Assembly: GCA_041299015.1 (NCBI GenBank)
Contig: JBFYWB010000027.1
Coordinates: 1 to 64,000, forward strand
Length of the DNA: 64,000 nucleotides
Direction: 5' to 3'
From: JARFQH01 sp041299015
GTDB taxonomy: Bacteria > Desulfobacterota > Desulfobacteria > Desulfobacterales > SG8-13
How positions within the stretch are numbered: position 1 is the first letter of the stretch; the number at the start of each line of letters is the position of its first letter. This document shows, piece after piece, positions 6,977-16,430 of this stretch. The position numbers and the translations under genes were made by a program. The notes under the pieces are model-generated. The model saw only the letters and a program-made list of their open reading frames with translations. It searched no databases and was not told the origin of the DNA.

Positions 6977-9556
6977 CTAGTAGGACATATTTTCAGCACC
7001 GGTTTCCGGATGTCGTCCGCGACCCTTGACGGTCGTGCGGACGGACAACCGGCGGCCGTCGGTTTCAAGAAAAATCGCGCCGTCTTGGTCCGTGCGCATC
7101 AGGCGGGTTCTTGCCTCACGGTAGCGCTGCAAAACGGCGGGATGGGGAAAGCGATAGCGGTTCTGCCACCCCGCCGAAACTATGCCGATGCGGGGTTGAA
7201 CGGCGTCGACGAAACCAGGCGTGCTCGATGAGTTGCTGCCGTGATGCGGGACAAACAAAACGGTGCTTTTCAATCGCTCACCTTCCCGAGCAACAAGCTC
7301 ATTTTCGGCTTTGGCGGTGATGTCGCCGCAGAGAAGAAGCGAAATCGCACCCCGCGTAAACCGGATGACCAGGGAATTGTTGTTGAGATCCCGCCACGGC
7401 TCCGCATGTCGATGTTCGAGAAACCCGGAAGGCGGGTTCAGAATCTCGACCCCAACCCCCGCGATGTCCACCCGGCGATCAAGCTGCCGAAACACGGGAT
7501 GAGTGATGTTTTGGTCGCTGATGACTTGCATCAAGCGCCGATATCCCGACGTTTTCCCGGGCTCGCCGTTGGTCCAGATATTCTGTACGTTGAAGTGCTC
7601 GGCAATGTAAATCAATCCGTTCAAATGATCGCTGTTGGGATGCGTGAGGACGAGAGTCTCAACGGTTCTGATTTTCTTGTGCCACAAGAAGGGAGCGATG
7701 ATCCGGGCACCGACATCGAACACAGCATTGTCCGGATACCCGCCGCCGTCGACCAGCATGCAGTATCCTCCGGGCAGCTCGATCAGCGCCGCACTGCCCT
7801 GCCCGACATCGAGGACGGTGACCCGCAAGTCCTGACGTCCCAGTCGTTGATAGGTCCAGTAACCGACGTCGACCGCGATCGCAGACAGAACCAACGCCAG
7901 GGCGACCCAGATCGGCTGGCAGCGTCTGAAGCCCCTGCCGGAGGGCGCCGCCGCGACAGTGCCGTCTGATTCCGGCCGGTGCTCAGGACTCTCTGCCGTC
8001 GACCCGGCCGCCCTGCGGCGGGTGATAAGGATCACGAGTGTGCAGACCAGCAGGTAATAGCAGGCGCACTCGAACAGCGAGGGCGTTACGGTACGAATTG
8101 CCGAGAAGGGCAACTGCGCCATCAAGCCCACCAGCTTGAGGGTCGGGGCGAGAACGGCTGCAGTCAGATTCAATATCGCCGCAGCCGCCGCCGGACTCAC
8201 CGGTAAGAAGATGGCCGCCGAGAGACCCGCCGGCACGACGCCAAAACCGATTATCGGAACGAACAGGCAGTTGGCAAGAATTCCGATCAACGAGACCTGA
8301 TTGAAATAAAACATCGTCAACGGCAGGGTTCCCAAGGTGGCATATACCGACACGAGAACGAAGAGGGAAAATTTTCTGATGACCCGCGCCGGCGGAGGTG
8401 CAGAGGCCGGCAGCGGCATCAGCGGGAACCACGACACTCCGCAGATGATGGCCAACACGGCTGCGAAGGATAGCTGAAAGGAGGCTGAAAAAAAGACGGG
8501 CGGATGGACCGCGAGAAGTGCCAACGCGGCTACGGCCAGTGTGTTCAGAATATCCTGGTCCCTGCCAAACAGAAAAGTCAGCAAAAAGACACCGACCATG
8601 GTCAAGGCTCTCTGGGTGGAAGGTGACATGCCGGCCAGCAGCGCGTATGCCAACACGGGGAAAAAAGTCCCGATGGCCGCCCATTTGCGGGTTTCGGCAT
8701 TCCAAAGGAGCCTGGGTATCCGCGACAGAATGCCGGACAACAGATAAAAAACCGTTGCGGCAACGATTCCGATGTGCAGACCGGATATGGCCAGGAGATG
8801 GCCGATGCCCACCCGCTGAAAGGCGAGGGTTGTCTCCGGCGACAGGCGAGCCTTTTCCCCGAGAATCAATGCCGCCAGAACGCCCCGGTGCTCGCCGGCA
8901 GGGGTCGTGTCGATAAGCTCGTGGAGTTGCTCCCGCACCCGGTCGATCCAATTCCCGCTCCCGTTTCTTGAAATTTCGCTCAAAATGGTCACGGATTCAA
9001 GGGAGCTGAAGGCCGTCGCCCAGACCCCTTGGAAGGCCAGATGCCGCTTGTAATCGAAGCCGCCGGGATTATAAAAGTTATGCGGTTCACGTATCCGGCT
9101 CTCGAACATGATGCGGTCGCCGCTGACAAGGCCGCATCCGCTCCCGATGGCGGTGACCCGTATCCTTCCGGTAACCGGCCGGGAGACGCCGACGGCTTCT
9201 ATCCGTTCGACCGCCATTAGGAAGCTGTACCGGTTGAACTGAGGCACCGGTCGCGTAGCGACGGTTCCGGTGACGCGCCATTTTTCTTGACCGGTGAAAT
9301 GAATGATGTGATGCGGCGGAAAGCGCGGTGCCATCCAGGGCTGCAGCGAGAGGTAGCCGAGGAATAGGAAAATCAGCAATGGCGAGAGCCGTGCGCTTTC
9401 GCAGCGCAACAAGCGCAAGGCGGAGACACAGAAGGCCGCCGTGAGGCCGACCAGAACCGCGGGCTCGATACCCGGTATGCAGAGCCCGCCGATAATGCCG
9501 ACCATAAAAGCAAGCGCGAGCGGAATGACCGGGCGTGCATATACATTCAGGACCAT
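6977..9556 (-). CDS. comEC: ComEC/Rec2-type DNA uptake channel protein
   Basis: About 859 residues with the full ComEC layout: an N-terminal DUF4131-like region with membrane helices, the multi-helix 'Competence' domain (marked by 'LLAISGLHIGI' and 'GMSPSTQRA'), and a C-terminal metallo-beta-lactamase-like domain with 'DVGQGSAALIELPGG' and the metal motif 'THPNSDHLNG'. The family forms the inner-membrane pore for single-stranded DNA during transformation, and the C-terminal domain may be a nuclease. ATG at 9556 is preferred over TTG at 9568. It follows murA on the same strand by 47 bases. No other competence genes are in the window. Confidence 0.9.
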   Translation of the reverse strand: MVLNVYARPVIPLALAFMVGIIGGLCIPGIEPAVLVGLTAAFCVSALRLLRCESARLSPLLIFLFLGYLSLQPWMAPRFPPHHIIHFTGQEKWRVTGTVATRPVPQFNRYSFLMAVERIEAVGVSRPVTGRIRVTAIGSGCGLVSGDRIMFESRIREPHNFYNPGGFDYKRHLAFQGVWATAFSSLESVTILSEISRNGSGNWIDRVREQLHELIDTTPAGEHRGVLAALILGEKARLSPETTLAFQRVGIGHLLAISGLHIGIVAATVFYLLSGILSRIPRLLWNAETRKWAAIGTFFPVLAYALLAGMSPSTQRALTMVGVFLLTFLFGRDQDILNTLAVAALALLAVHPPVFFSASFQLSFAAVLAIICGVSWFPLMPLPASAPPPARVIRKFSLFVLVSVYATLGTLPLTMFYFNQVSLIGILANCLFVPIIGFGVVPAGLSAAIFLPVSPAAAAAILNLTAAVLAPTLKLVGLMAQLPFSAIRTVTPSLFECACYYLLVCTLVILITRRRAAGSTAESPEHRPESDGTVAAAPSGRGFRRCQPIWVALALVLSAIAVDVGYWTYQRLGRQDLRVTVLDVGQGSAALIELPGGYCMLVDGGGYPDNAVFDVGARIIAPFLWHKKIRTVETLVLTHPNSDHLNGLIYIAEHFNVQNIWTNGEPGKTSGYRRLMQVISDQNITHPVFRQLDRRVDIAGVGVEILNPPSGFLEHRHAEPWRDLNNNSLVIRFTRGAISLLLCGDITAKAENELVAREGERLKSTVLFVPHHGSNSSSTPGFVDAVQPRIGIVSAGWQNRYRFPHPAVLQRYREARTRLMRTDQDGAIFLETDGRRLSVRTTVKGRGRHPETGAENMSY

Positions 9557-9603
9557 CGGTGCCGCCAATCATATCGATCGGAGCGTTTCCCGAGAGCCTA
9601 TCC

Positions 9604-10857
9604 CTATGCCGGCAGCCGCCTGACGGCGGCCCCAAGGGCGGCGATTTTTTTTTCGATGGCCTGGTAGCCGCGGTCGAGGTGGTAGACGCGATGAACCTCG
9701 GTGGTGCCCCTGGCCACCAGGCCGGCGAGAATCAGAGATGCGCTGGCCCTCAGATCGGTGGCCATAACCGGTGCCGCCGACAGATGCGAAACGCCCCGCA
9801 CGACGGCCGTATTTCCGGTGATGCGGATATCGGCCCCCATGCGGCGCAGTTCACTGACATGAATAAAACGGTTTTCAAAAATGGTTTCCGATATGACGCT
9901 CAGACCGTTAGCCACCGACATCAGCACCATGAACTGGGCCTGCATGTCGGTCGGAAAGCCCGGATAGGGTTGTGTCCTGACATCCACGCTGTTAAACGCT
10001 TCGGTGCCGGCAATGGTTAGACCGTCGTCCTCGAGGCTGATCCGGGCCCCGGCGAGTTTCAACTTGTCGATGCAGGCTTTTAGATGTGCCGGTTCACAGC
10101 CGCGCAGTGTGACCTGTCCCCGCGTCAAGGCTGCGGCGACCATGAAGGTGCCGGCCTCGATCCGGTCGGGAATGATGGTAAATGTGGTCGGATGCAAGGC
10201 GTCGACACCTTGGATCGTGACAATCGAGGTTCCGGCCCCCTCGATACAGGCGCCCATTCCGGTCAACACGTCCGCCAGGGCGACGATCTCAGGCTCGCAG
10301 GCCGCATTCCTGAGGACCGTCGTGCCGTCGGCCAGAACAGCTGTCATCATGAGGTTTTCCGTGCCCGTGACGGTGGGAATGTCAAAATAGATGTCGGCAC
10401 CGGTCAAGCGGTCGGCTTTGGCCTCGATGTATCCGTGATTAAGATCGATGGCCGCGCCCAGTGCCGTCAGGCCCTTGAGATGTAAGTTGATCGGACGGGC
10501 GCCGATGGCGCATCCACCCGGCAACGAAACCCGCGCCCGTTTCAGCCGAGCCACCAATGGTCCCAGAACCAGTATTGAGGCCCGCATCTTGCGCACGATA
10601 TCATAAGGCGCTTCAGGATTGTTGAGCCCGGCGGCATTGATCCGCACCGTGCCGCCGAACCGCTCGACCGCGGCGCCGAGGTGCGTCAGCAACTGCTGAG
10701 TGCTGTCGATATCCCTCAAATCCGGTACATTGTCAAAGGTGTTCCAGCCGTCGGTCAGAAGGGCGGCCATGAGGACCGGCAAGGCGGCATTTTTGGCGCC
10801 GCTGATCGCGACCTCGCCGCGCAGCGGTCTACCGCCCTCCACAACGATCTTGTCCAT
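9604..10857 (-). CDS. murA: UDP-N-acetylglucosamine 1-carboxyvinyltransferase
   Basis: A full-length 417-residue MurA, the cytoplasmic enzyme that adds enolpyruvate to UDP-GlcNAc in the first committed step of peptidoglycan synthesis. The substrate motif 'SGAKNAALP' is at residues 19-27 and the catalytic loop 'PGGCAIGARP' carries Cys116, the residue targeted by fosfomycin (some bacteria have Asp here, so this one is predicted sensitive). The C-terminal lobe keeps 'PGFPTDMQAQ' and 'ENRF'. It is separated from the qrc operon by a terminator-like hairpin (10891-10939), so it likely has its own promoter, and it lies directly upstream of comEC. Confidence 0.96.
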   Translation of the reverse strand: MDKIVVEGGRPLRGEVAISGAKNAALPVLMAALLTDGWNTFDNVPDLRDIDSTQQLLTHLGAAVERFGGTVRINAAGLNNPEAPYDIVRKMRASILVLGPLVARLKRARVSLPGGCAIGARPINLHLKGLTALGAAIDLNHGYIEAKADRLTGADIYFDIPTVTGTENLMMTAVLADGTTVLRNAACEPEIVALADVLTGMGACIEGAGTSIVTIQGVDALHPTTFTIIPDRIEAGTFMVAAALTRGQVTLRGCEPAHLKACIDKLKLAGARISLEDDGLTIAGTEAFNSVDVRTQPYPGFPTDMQAQFMVLMSVANGLSVISETIFENRFIHVSELRRMGADIRITGNTAVVRGVSHLSAAPVMATDLRASASLILAGLVARGTTEVHRVYHLDRGYQAIEKKIAALGAAVRRLPA

Positions 10858-10890
10858 ATAAAATTTTCTCCGAATATTTTATCGAACAAC

Positions 10891-10939
10891 AAAAAAACGC
10901 TTGCCCTTTTGAAACCGCATGAGGGAGCAAGCGCTTTTT
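10891..10939 (-). terminator. Rho-independent terminator closing the qrc operon
   Basis: On the minus strand a stem AGCGCTTGC pairs with GCAAGCG, the loop is about 20 bases, and a run of seven T follows. It begins about 30 bases after the stop of the 52-codon gene and before murA. Confidence 0.65.
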
Positions 10940-10967
10940 CTTTCGGTAAAATTTTCCGACGCGACGT

Positions 10968-11126
10968 TCAGTGATGGTGGCTGCCCTTGCCTTTGTCTGT
11001 GTCTATGACCGCCTTGACGACGCAGTAGGTCATTCCGAGTCCGAGGATGGTCAGCGCGTACCAGAGCCCCCCGTGAAAAACCATATGACCCATATCCCAA
11101 ACCCATTCGAAACTAAACGGAAACAT
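10968..11126 (-). CDS. 52-residue membrane protein at the end of the qrc operon
   Basis: A short frame of 52 codons plus stop begins at ATG 11126, with GGAGGAGAG a few bases upstream, only 23 bases after the qrcD stop. The protein starts with aromatic 'MFPFSFEWVWDMGHM', has one clear membrane helix at about residues 21-41 ('LWYALTILGLGMTYCVVKAV') and ends in a basic, histidine-rich tail ('DKGKGSHHH'). Ribosome binding site, spacing and the terminator behind it all indicate translation as the fifth gene of the qrc unit. I do not recognise the family. Small single-helix subunits are common in respiratory membrane complexes, so an accessory Qrc subunit is the leading guess. Confidence 0.72.
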   Translation of the reverse strand: MFPFSFEWVWDMGHMVFHGGLWYALTILGLGMTYCVVKAVIDTDKGKGSHHH

Positions 11127-11149
11127 GTCTCTCCTCCTGTGCTCTCGAT

Positions 11150-12475
11150 TTAGGCTCGTACCGGTTCTAAAGTCCCTTCGGGGACATTGGCCGCCGCACC
11201 GGTTTCAAGTTGGGACGGCTCGACCTCGCCCAATGACGGTTCGATAGGATTGAGTTCCGCTTCCTGAGGAAAAACAGGCATGTAACGGTAAGAGAGCGCA
11301 ACCAGAATGATGCCGTAGGCCACCGGCAACAGCGTGGTGGCGACTTCCTGCCAACTCGGGTAATACAGGATCCACTTGATAAAGGGCATCACCGGCACGG
11401 CGAGCACTTGAAGCACCATCACCCAGCGGTTCAGGCTCACGCCGATCACGGCCAGAATCACGGCCAGCCAGAGGATTTTCCTGTTTTCGCGGGTCTTTCC
11501 GAAAACCAGCAGCAGGGCCGGCAACCAGCCGCAGATGACCACTTCCAGGATGAGGATCCAGTAGCCGTAAAGGGCATTGTTGGTGTAGAAATGGCTGAGC
11601 GCCAGGCCTTTGCCCGGAGCCGTGACGGTTGCCCAGTAGATGGTGTCGATGCTCTTGGCAACGGCGTAGGTGAGCATCATCCAGCCCGATATCTTGGCCA
11701 ACAGCCAGATCACGTTGTCTTTGACCAGTTTTTTGCCGGTAATGGATTCCGTGATTTTGGTGATCAGGATGGTGAAACAGGGTCCGTAAGCCGCCGCCGA
11801 CCAGGTAAACAGAAAAAAGGTGAAGGGCCAGATCAGGATGTGCTCGCGGAAGCCGAATGGCCGTCCGAAAAGAACGCCGGCCACGCCGCCAAGCGAGCCC
11901 TGGTGGAAAAAGGACAGGAAGGCACCGGTGGCGGCGAAAATCGCCATGATCTCGTGCATGTTGTGGCTGAGGTTGTGGAAAAAGGGCACCCGGTCCAGCT
12001 GCCGGTTTTCCAGCACGAGCGGCAGATATTCGATGCACAGCACGAAGAAGTAGCAGGTCAGACAGAAGGCCACCTCCGTCAGCATGGAGTGGACATTGGC
12101 GTGCCAGAAAATGAACCAGCCCCGCAACGGTTGGCCGATGTCGATGGCCAGGATAAGGAGCGCCGAACTGTAGCAAATGAAGCCGATCAGCACCGCGAAG
12201 TTGATGATGTTCTTCAGCTCGTCCTTGCCGACGATGTATTTCAGAAAACCGCTGAAGAAGGCGCCGCCGCCCAGCGCGATAATCGCCAGGTCGGCCCAGA
12301 TCCAGAGAGCAAATCCATAGGCATTGTTCATGTTGGTCTGGTTGAGGCCCTTCAACCAGCAGAGCAGCATGGCGTAAACACCCCACAACAGCACCAGGAC
12401 CACCGGTGCCAGCCCGGCAAGAAATATCCATATCGGGCAGCGTTTGACTCCTTTGGGTATCAATGCAGCGTCCAT
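11150..12475 (-). CDS. qrcD: Menaquinone reductase membrane subunit QrcD (NrfD/PsrC family)
   Basis: A 441-residue integral membrane protein with about ten hydrophobic helices, for example 'IWIFLAGLAPVVLVLLWGVY' near the N-terminus, and a hydrophilic tail rich in Glu/Pro after residue 400. It matches NrfD/PsrC quinone-interacting subunits and lies last in an A-B-C-D set. In sulfate reducers Qrc takes electrons from periplasmic cytochrome c3 and reduces menaquinone, the NrfD-type subunit being where quinone binds. CGGAG precedes the ATG. Conserved-looking acidic and histidine residues in the early helices ('WADLAI', 'HANVHSMLTEV') may be part of the quinone/proton site, though this is inference. 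Confidence 0.9.
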   Translation of the reverse strand: MDAALIPKGVKRCPIWIFLAGLAPVVLVLLWGVYAMLLCWLKGLNQTNMNNAYGFALWIWADLAIIALGGGAFFSGFLKYIVGKDELKNIINFAVLIGFICYSSALLILAIDIGQPLRGWFIFWHANVHSMLTEVAFCLTCYFFVLCIEYLPLVLENRQLDRVPFFHNLSHNMHEIMAIFAATGAFLSFFHQGSLGGVAGVLFGRPFGFREHILIWPFTFFLFTWSAAAYGPCFTILITKITESITGKKLVKDNVIWLLAKISGWMMLTYAVAKSIDTIYWATVTAPGKGLALSHFYTNNALYGYWILILEVVICGWLPALLLVFGKTRENRKILWLAVILAVIGVSLNRWVMVLQVLAVPVMPFIKWILYYPSWQEVATTLLPVAYGIILVALSYRYMPVFPQEAELNPIEPSLGEVEPSQLETGAAANVPEGTLEPVRA

Positions 12476-12559
12476 AAGCTCCGTGCTCCTCGGTCGTTTG
12501 GATTAAGCACCGTTTATTCGGTTGAGGGTCCGGCCGCGGCCGTTTCATCCGTCACCGGC

Positions 12560-13354
12560 TCAGATCTCCTGTGTTTCATCCTGAAAATTGTCCCCGAGAC
12601 GACGAACCCATTCCCGGCTCGAATGGTAATACACCTTGGGGTTGGTTCCCAGGCGCTCCAACAGGCGAAATACGTCCTTGGCCCGGGGTTTGCCGCCGTT
12701 GGAGTTGTCCGGTTGGGCCAGTTGGTGCACCCGGTGCTCGGGATTGTTCAGGTCGCCGAAAACGATGGCATCCGCCGGACAGGCCTGGGTGCACGCCGTC
12801 TGGTATTCCCCTTCTGCGATCTCCGTGCGTTTCTGGTAATAGGCCAGGTCCTTGGCGCGCTGGTAACGATGGTAGCAGAAGCTGCACTTCTCCACCACCC
12901 CGCGCATGCGGACCGAAATATCCGGGTTGAGGGACTTCTCCATACCGTCGGGCCACACCGGATCATACCAGTTGAAGAGGCGCACGTGGTAGGGGCAGGC
13001 CGCCATGCAGTACCGGCACCCGAAACACCGGGTGTAGATCTGGCTCACGATGCCGGTATGGTTGTCATAGTCGGTCGCGGTGGCCGGGCAGACCGAGACG
13101 CAGGGGGAGTGGCCGTGGTGCCCTTCGCAGTGCTGGCAGGGCCGCGGCAGAAAGCAGATGTCGCTATCCGGGAATGATTTACCGTTGTTGAGTTGGTAAA
13201 CGCGCAACCAGGCGACGCTCAGCAGTTTGTCCGTTTCGTCTTCGCGGAACGGGACGTTGTTTTCGGCCATGCAGGCAACCATGCAGGATCCGCACCCGGT
13301 ACATTTGTCCAAATCGATGAACATTCCGAATTTGTGGACTTTTTCCTTTTTCAT
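12560..13354 (-). CDS. qrcC: Menaquinone reductase iron-sulfur subunit QrcC
   Basis: A 264-residue ferredoxin-like subunit with sixteen cysteines in four clusters: 18-28 ('CTGCGSCMVAC'), 73-89 ('CQHC' then 'PCVSVCP'), 110-120 ('CFGCRYCMAAC') and 157-192 ('CSFC' then 'CTQACP'). This is the four-cluster pattern of the electron-transfer subunits that pair with NrfD-type membrane proteins. It would wire QrcA/QrcB to the quinone site in QrcD. There is no signal peptide of its own; in the family it is exported together with the Tat-signal subunit QrcB. GAGG precedes the ATG. It is transcribed between qrcB and qrcD. Confidence 0.9.
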   Translation of the reverse strand: MKKEKVHKFGMFIDLDKCTGCGSCMVACMAENNVPFREDETDKLLSVAWLRVYQLNNGKSFPDSDICFLPRPCQHCEGHHGHSPCVSVCPATATDYDNHTGIVSQIYTRCFGCRYCMAACPYHVRLFNWYDPVWPDGMEKSLNPDISVRMRGVVEKCSFCYHRYQRAKDLAYYQKRTEIAEGEYQTACTQACPADAIVFGDLNNPEHRVHQLAQPDNSNGGKPRAKDVFRLLERLGTNPKVYYHSSREWVRRLGDNFQDETQEI

Positions 13355-13429
13355 CTATACCTCATCGACAATTGGTAGTGAGCGCTTCCCACCCGTCACG
13401 CTTGCCGCGGCGGCTCTCGGATCGTATGG

Positions 13430-15643
13430 TTAGGCCTTGGTCAGCTTGGCCCGGATGCCCCAGGCGGCATTCAGTCCGGTGTCAGGGTCCTCGACGGCAG
13501 CCACCATTTCGTTGTAATTGACGCCCTTTCCCGCCAGGTTGGGTTCGAAGGCGCTGTGTCCCAGCCCTTTGGGCATTCCCACCAGACCCGGCATGATGCC
13601 GGCGTAAAGGTGGACGCGGACGCGCGCGCGCGCCCTGGGCGTCTCCAGCAGTGCGCCTGACCCTTCTTTGAGTCCGGCGGCCCGGGCGGTTTCGGGATTC
13701 ACCTCAACCAGGAGGTCGTTGCCTTTCAATACGGTGTCGTCCACGGCCTTGACCACGTATTGCGGGCTGGCGATGTAACCGCTCCACAGGCGCATGCCCT
13801 CCACCGGAATGAGCACCAGCGGGAAAGCGGCTTCATCCCCCTCGGCTTTGAGCGGCGAGAAGCTCGTTAGGAAATCGATGGCGGCATTGGCGAATTCGAA
13901 CCGGCCCGACGCGGTCTCGAAACCGGCGGTCCATTGCCGAGGGCCAAATTTCTCGTCCATCCAGTATCCCTGCTCGACGAGCGCGTCCCACTTGTCGGCC
14001 AGACTTTCCTTCAGACAGGCGGCATGGCTTTTCCAAGGGAAAGCCGCGGCGACGCTTCCACCCAAGGCTTGGGCCAGCCGAATCACTACGTCTCCGGTGG
14101 GCAGGGTGTCGTGCAACGGTTTGACCACCGGCCGGGTCAAGCCGATGAAGGGCCGATGGAAACCGGAAGTGACCGCAACGTCTCCGAAGCGTTCAAGGTA
14201 AATCGGGTTCGGCAGGACGAAATCCGCCAGGTGAGCGGTTTCATCCCAAAAAGAGGAGAAACTGACCACCATGGGGATTTTCTTAACGGCGTCGCTGAAG
14301 GCCCGGCTGTCCGGCATCGAATGGCAGGGGTTGGCCTCCGAAACAAAGAGAACCTGGATCGACGGGTCCCCGCCCGCGACGACCACCTCCGGCAAACGGT
14401 GAAGCAGGTAGCGGGCGTGAGGATATTTTCCGCTGCCGGCCTGATCGATCCGGCCTTGCTGCATGCCGGCCACGGCCAGCGCGTCCATCTCGGGTTCGGG
14501 CCAGTCGATGTATTCCGGTTCGGGGATGGCCCAAACGCCGCCCTCCCGTCCGATGGCGCCCACCAGGGCATTGAGGGCGTGCACCGCCAGGGACTCTTTC
14601 AAGCTGCCGGGAACCGTACCCTTGCCACGCCCGCAAATCGCCAACGGCCGGCGCGCCCCGGCAAACTCGCCGGCCAGCTGCTGAATGACCGCCGCCTCCA
14701 CTCCGGTGACACTGGACACGATCTCCGGGCTGAAACCATCCAGGACCTGACGTTTGAAGGTTGCGAAACCTTCGGCGTACCGCTCGGCAAAATCGCTGTG
14801 ATACAGCGATCCCTTAAGAATGAGGTGCGCCATACCCAGGGCGAGCACCCCTTCAGTGCCCGGATTCACGGCAATCCAGCGCTGGGATTTGGCGGCGCTG
14901 CTGGAGAGGCGCGGTTCGATCTGAACCAAGCGGGCACCGCGGTCGAGCATGCGGCTGTGGGCTTGAAACAGGTGGAGCGGAGAGCCCCACCCGTCCAGCA
15001 CGCCGCTGCCGAAACTCAGCACGTAGTCGGCATTGTCGATATCGAAACCCGGGGTGGCCTGAACGCCCTGGGTCAGGTTCAGGGTAATCTCGTAGGCATC
15101 GAGCATGGAGGGCATTCGGAAGAACTGCGGGGAGCCGTAAACGGTAAGAAAGCGGCTCAACATTTCCGGCAGGGTGCCGCGGTCGGAATCGGCAATACAG
15201 GCCACCCGGTGGGCGTGCCCAGCCTCCCTGAGATCGCCGAGCTTGGCGCTGATTTCCGCCAGAGCGTCTTCCCAGGATACCCGGCGAAACCGTCCGTCGA
15301 CTTTTTTCATGGGACCCGCCACCCGCCGCGGGCCATAAAGCAGCTGAGCGCCGGAAAGCCCCAGATTGCAGAGCTTGCCGTCGTTGATCGGATGACCCTC
15401 GCACCCCTCGATCTTCACGACCCGATCACCCACCTTGCGAACGCGGATGCCGCACCCGCCCGGGCACAGGGTGCAGGTGGAGGCGACGGTGGTGACCGCG
15501 CCCCTCTCGGGCACGGGGGTCCAGGGCCACATCTGGGTCCAGATGGAAATGTTATCGGTGAGCTTCCAGGGCAATGGCGAGAGGGCGGTGCCGGCGGCAC
15601 CGCCGACCACGAACGACAAGAAACTTCTGCGATCAATCTTCAT
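13430..15643 (-). CDS. qrcB: Menaquinone reductase molybdopterin-family subunit QrcB
   Basis: A 737-residue member of the molybdopterin oxidoreductase family. It starts with a twin-arginine signal ('DRRSFLSFVVGGAAG', residues 4-18), so the folded protein is exported to the periplasm. A [4Fe-4S] site follows with cysteines 57, 60, 64 and 92 ('CTLCPGGC' and 'KLCNLG'). The rest follows the family up to the C-terminal pterin-binding fold ('NPETARAAGLKEG'). In characterised Qrc this subunit is reported to lack molybdenum and to act structurally or in electron transfer, so catalysis at a metal should not be assumed. AAAGGGGAAT precedes the ATG. Confidence 0.9.
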   Translation of the reverse strand: MKIDRRSFLSFVVGGAAGTALSPLPWKLTDNISIWTQMWPWTPVPERGAVTTVASTCTLCPGGCGIRVRKVGDRVVKIEGCEGHPINDGKLCNLGLSGAQLLYGPRRVAGPMKKVDGRFRRVSWEDALAEISAKLGDLREAGHAHRVACIADSDRGTLPEMLSRFLTVYGSPQFFRMPSMLDAYEITLNLTQGVQATPGFDIDNADYVLSFGSGVLDGWGSPLHLFQAHSRMLDRGARLVQIEPRLSSSAAKSQRWIAVNPGTEGVLALGMAHLILKGSLYHSDFAERYAEGFATFKRQVLDGFSPEIVSSVTGVEAAVIQQLAGEFAGARRPLAICGRGKGTVPGSLKESLAVHALNALVGAIGREGGVWAIPEPEYIDWPEPEMDALAVAGMQQGRIDQAGSGKYPHARYLLHRLPEVVVAGGDPSIQVLFVSEANPCHSMPDSRAFSDAVKKIPMVVSFSSFWDETAHLADFVLPNPIYLERFGDVAVTSGFHRPFIGLTRPVVKPLHDTLPTGDVVIRLAQALGGSVAAAFPWKSHAACLKESLADKWDALVEQGYWMDEKFGPRQWTAGFETASGRFEFANAAIDFLTSFSPLKAEGDEAAFPLVLIPVEGMRLWSGYIASPQYVVKAVDDTVLKGNDLLVEVNPETARAAGLKEGSGALLETPRARARVRVHLYAGIMPGLVGMPKGLGHSAFEPNLAGKGVNYNEMVAAVEDPDTGLNAAWGIRAKLTKA

Positions 15644-15719
15644 CGAATATTCCCCTTTACCTGAACGAGCCGATAACCGTTCGACCGTGCGTAATCATCA
15701 GCGGGCAAGTCCAGCTGCA

Positions 15720-16430
15720 TCAATGATGGCAGACGAAACAGCCGCCCCGCTGGGTCTGGACGCTTCCCTGATTGACGTTTTCCTTTTTGTGGCAATCCGC
15801 ACAAACGTCCATCTTCATCCGTTCCCCGGGATTGCGTGTAAAACCGGCGATGCTTTCGCCCCAGATGTCGCGGCTGTAACCGCTGATCCGGTCTTCTTGG
15901 TAGACCTTAAGGCTTTCGGATTCGCCGATGTCGCCGTGGCAGGTGGCACAGTCCATGTCGGCCTTTATCACATGGGCGGCGTGGGAAAAAAAGACGCAGG
16001 GTGGTTGCCGGGAGTAGACGAACCAGGGAACTTCCCGGCCTTTCTGAACATACTCGGTCACGAAGTATTTCTCTTCTTCACTACCTCCCTGGACCTCTTG
16101 GTGGCAGTCAATGCATTGGGCCAGCGCCGTCACGCCGGAATAGGAGCCGTCCTCACGAAAAAAATGGCAGCTTTGACAGCCCGCGTCGACCAGTTCGTTG
16201 TGCATCGCGTGGTTGAAGGCAACCGGCTGCTGCTTCTGAGAGTAGAGCAGTTTGGGGAAAACCACCCACCCCACGATCAGGCTGGCCACGAAGCCGACAA
16301 TAAAAAACAGGATGATCGCCGCACCGGATCCATCCTGTTTTTTGTCTCCACTTCCCGAAGTCGCCGTTTCCGCAACCTTGCCGGCTGCCTTTTCCGATAC
16401 CGTCCTGTCAAGATCGTCTGCTGCGCTCAT
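15720..16430 (-). CDS. qrcA: Menaquinone reductase multihaem cytochrome c subunit QrcA
   Basis: A 236-residue membrane-anchored cytochrome: a cytoplasmic N-terminus of about 35 residues, one helix at about 37-58 ('AIILFFIVGFVASLIVGW'), then a periplasmic haem domain. Five CxxCH sites are visible at residues 85-89, 106-110, 161-165, 210-214 and 231-235. Family members are described as hexahaem; the only other cysteine in a haem-like setting is Cys145 in 'PPCVFFSHAAH', which lacks the second cysteine. The subunit takes electrons from type I cytochrome c3. CGGAG precedes the ATG. It is the first gene of qrcABCD, behind a predicted promoter at 16625-16653. Confidence 0.9.
   Translation of the reverse strand: MSAADDLDRTVSEKAAGKVAETATSGSGDKKQDGSGAAIILFFIVGFVASLIVGWVVFPKLLYSQKQQPVAFNHAMHNELVDAGCQSCHFFREDGSYSGVTALAQCIDCHQEVQGGSEEEKYFVTEYVQKGREVPWFVYSRQPPCVFFSHAAHVIKADMDCATCHGDIGESESLKVYQEDRISGYSRDIWGESIAGFTRNPGERMKMDVCADCHKKENVNQGSVQTQRGGCFVCHH

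Noticed and set aside
11205..13177. Long open frames overlapping qrcC-qrcD on both strands (up to 589 codons)
   Set aside because: They arise from GC-rich codon use opposite or beside real genes; the products have biased Gln/His/Arg content and no family features.
13934..15664. 576-codon frame antisense to qrcB
   Set aside because: qrcB has a complete Tat signal, cluster site and family fold on the other strand; the antisense product resembles nothing.
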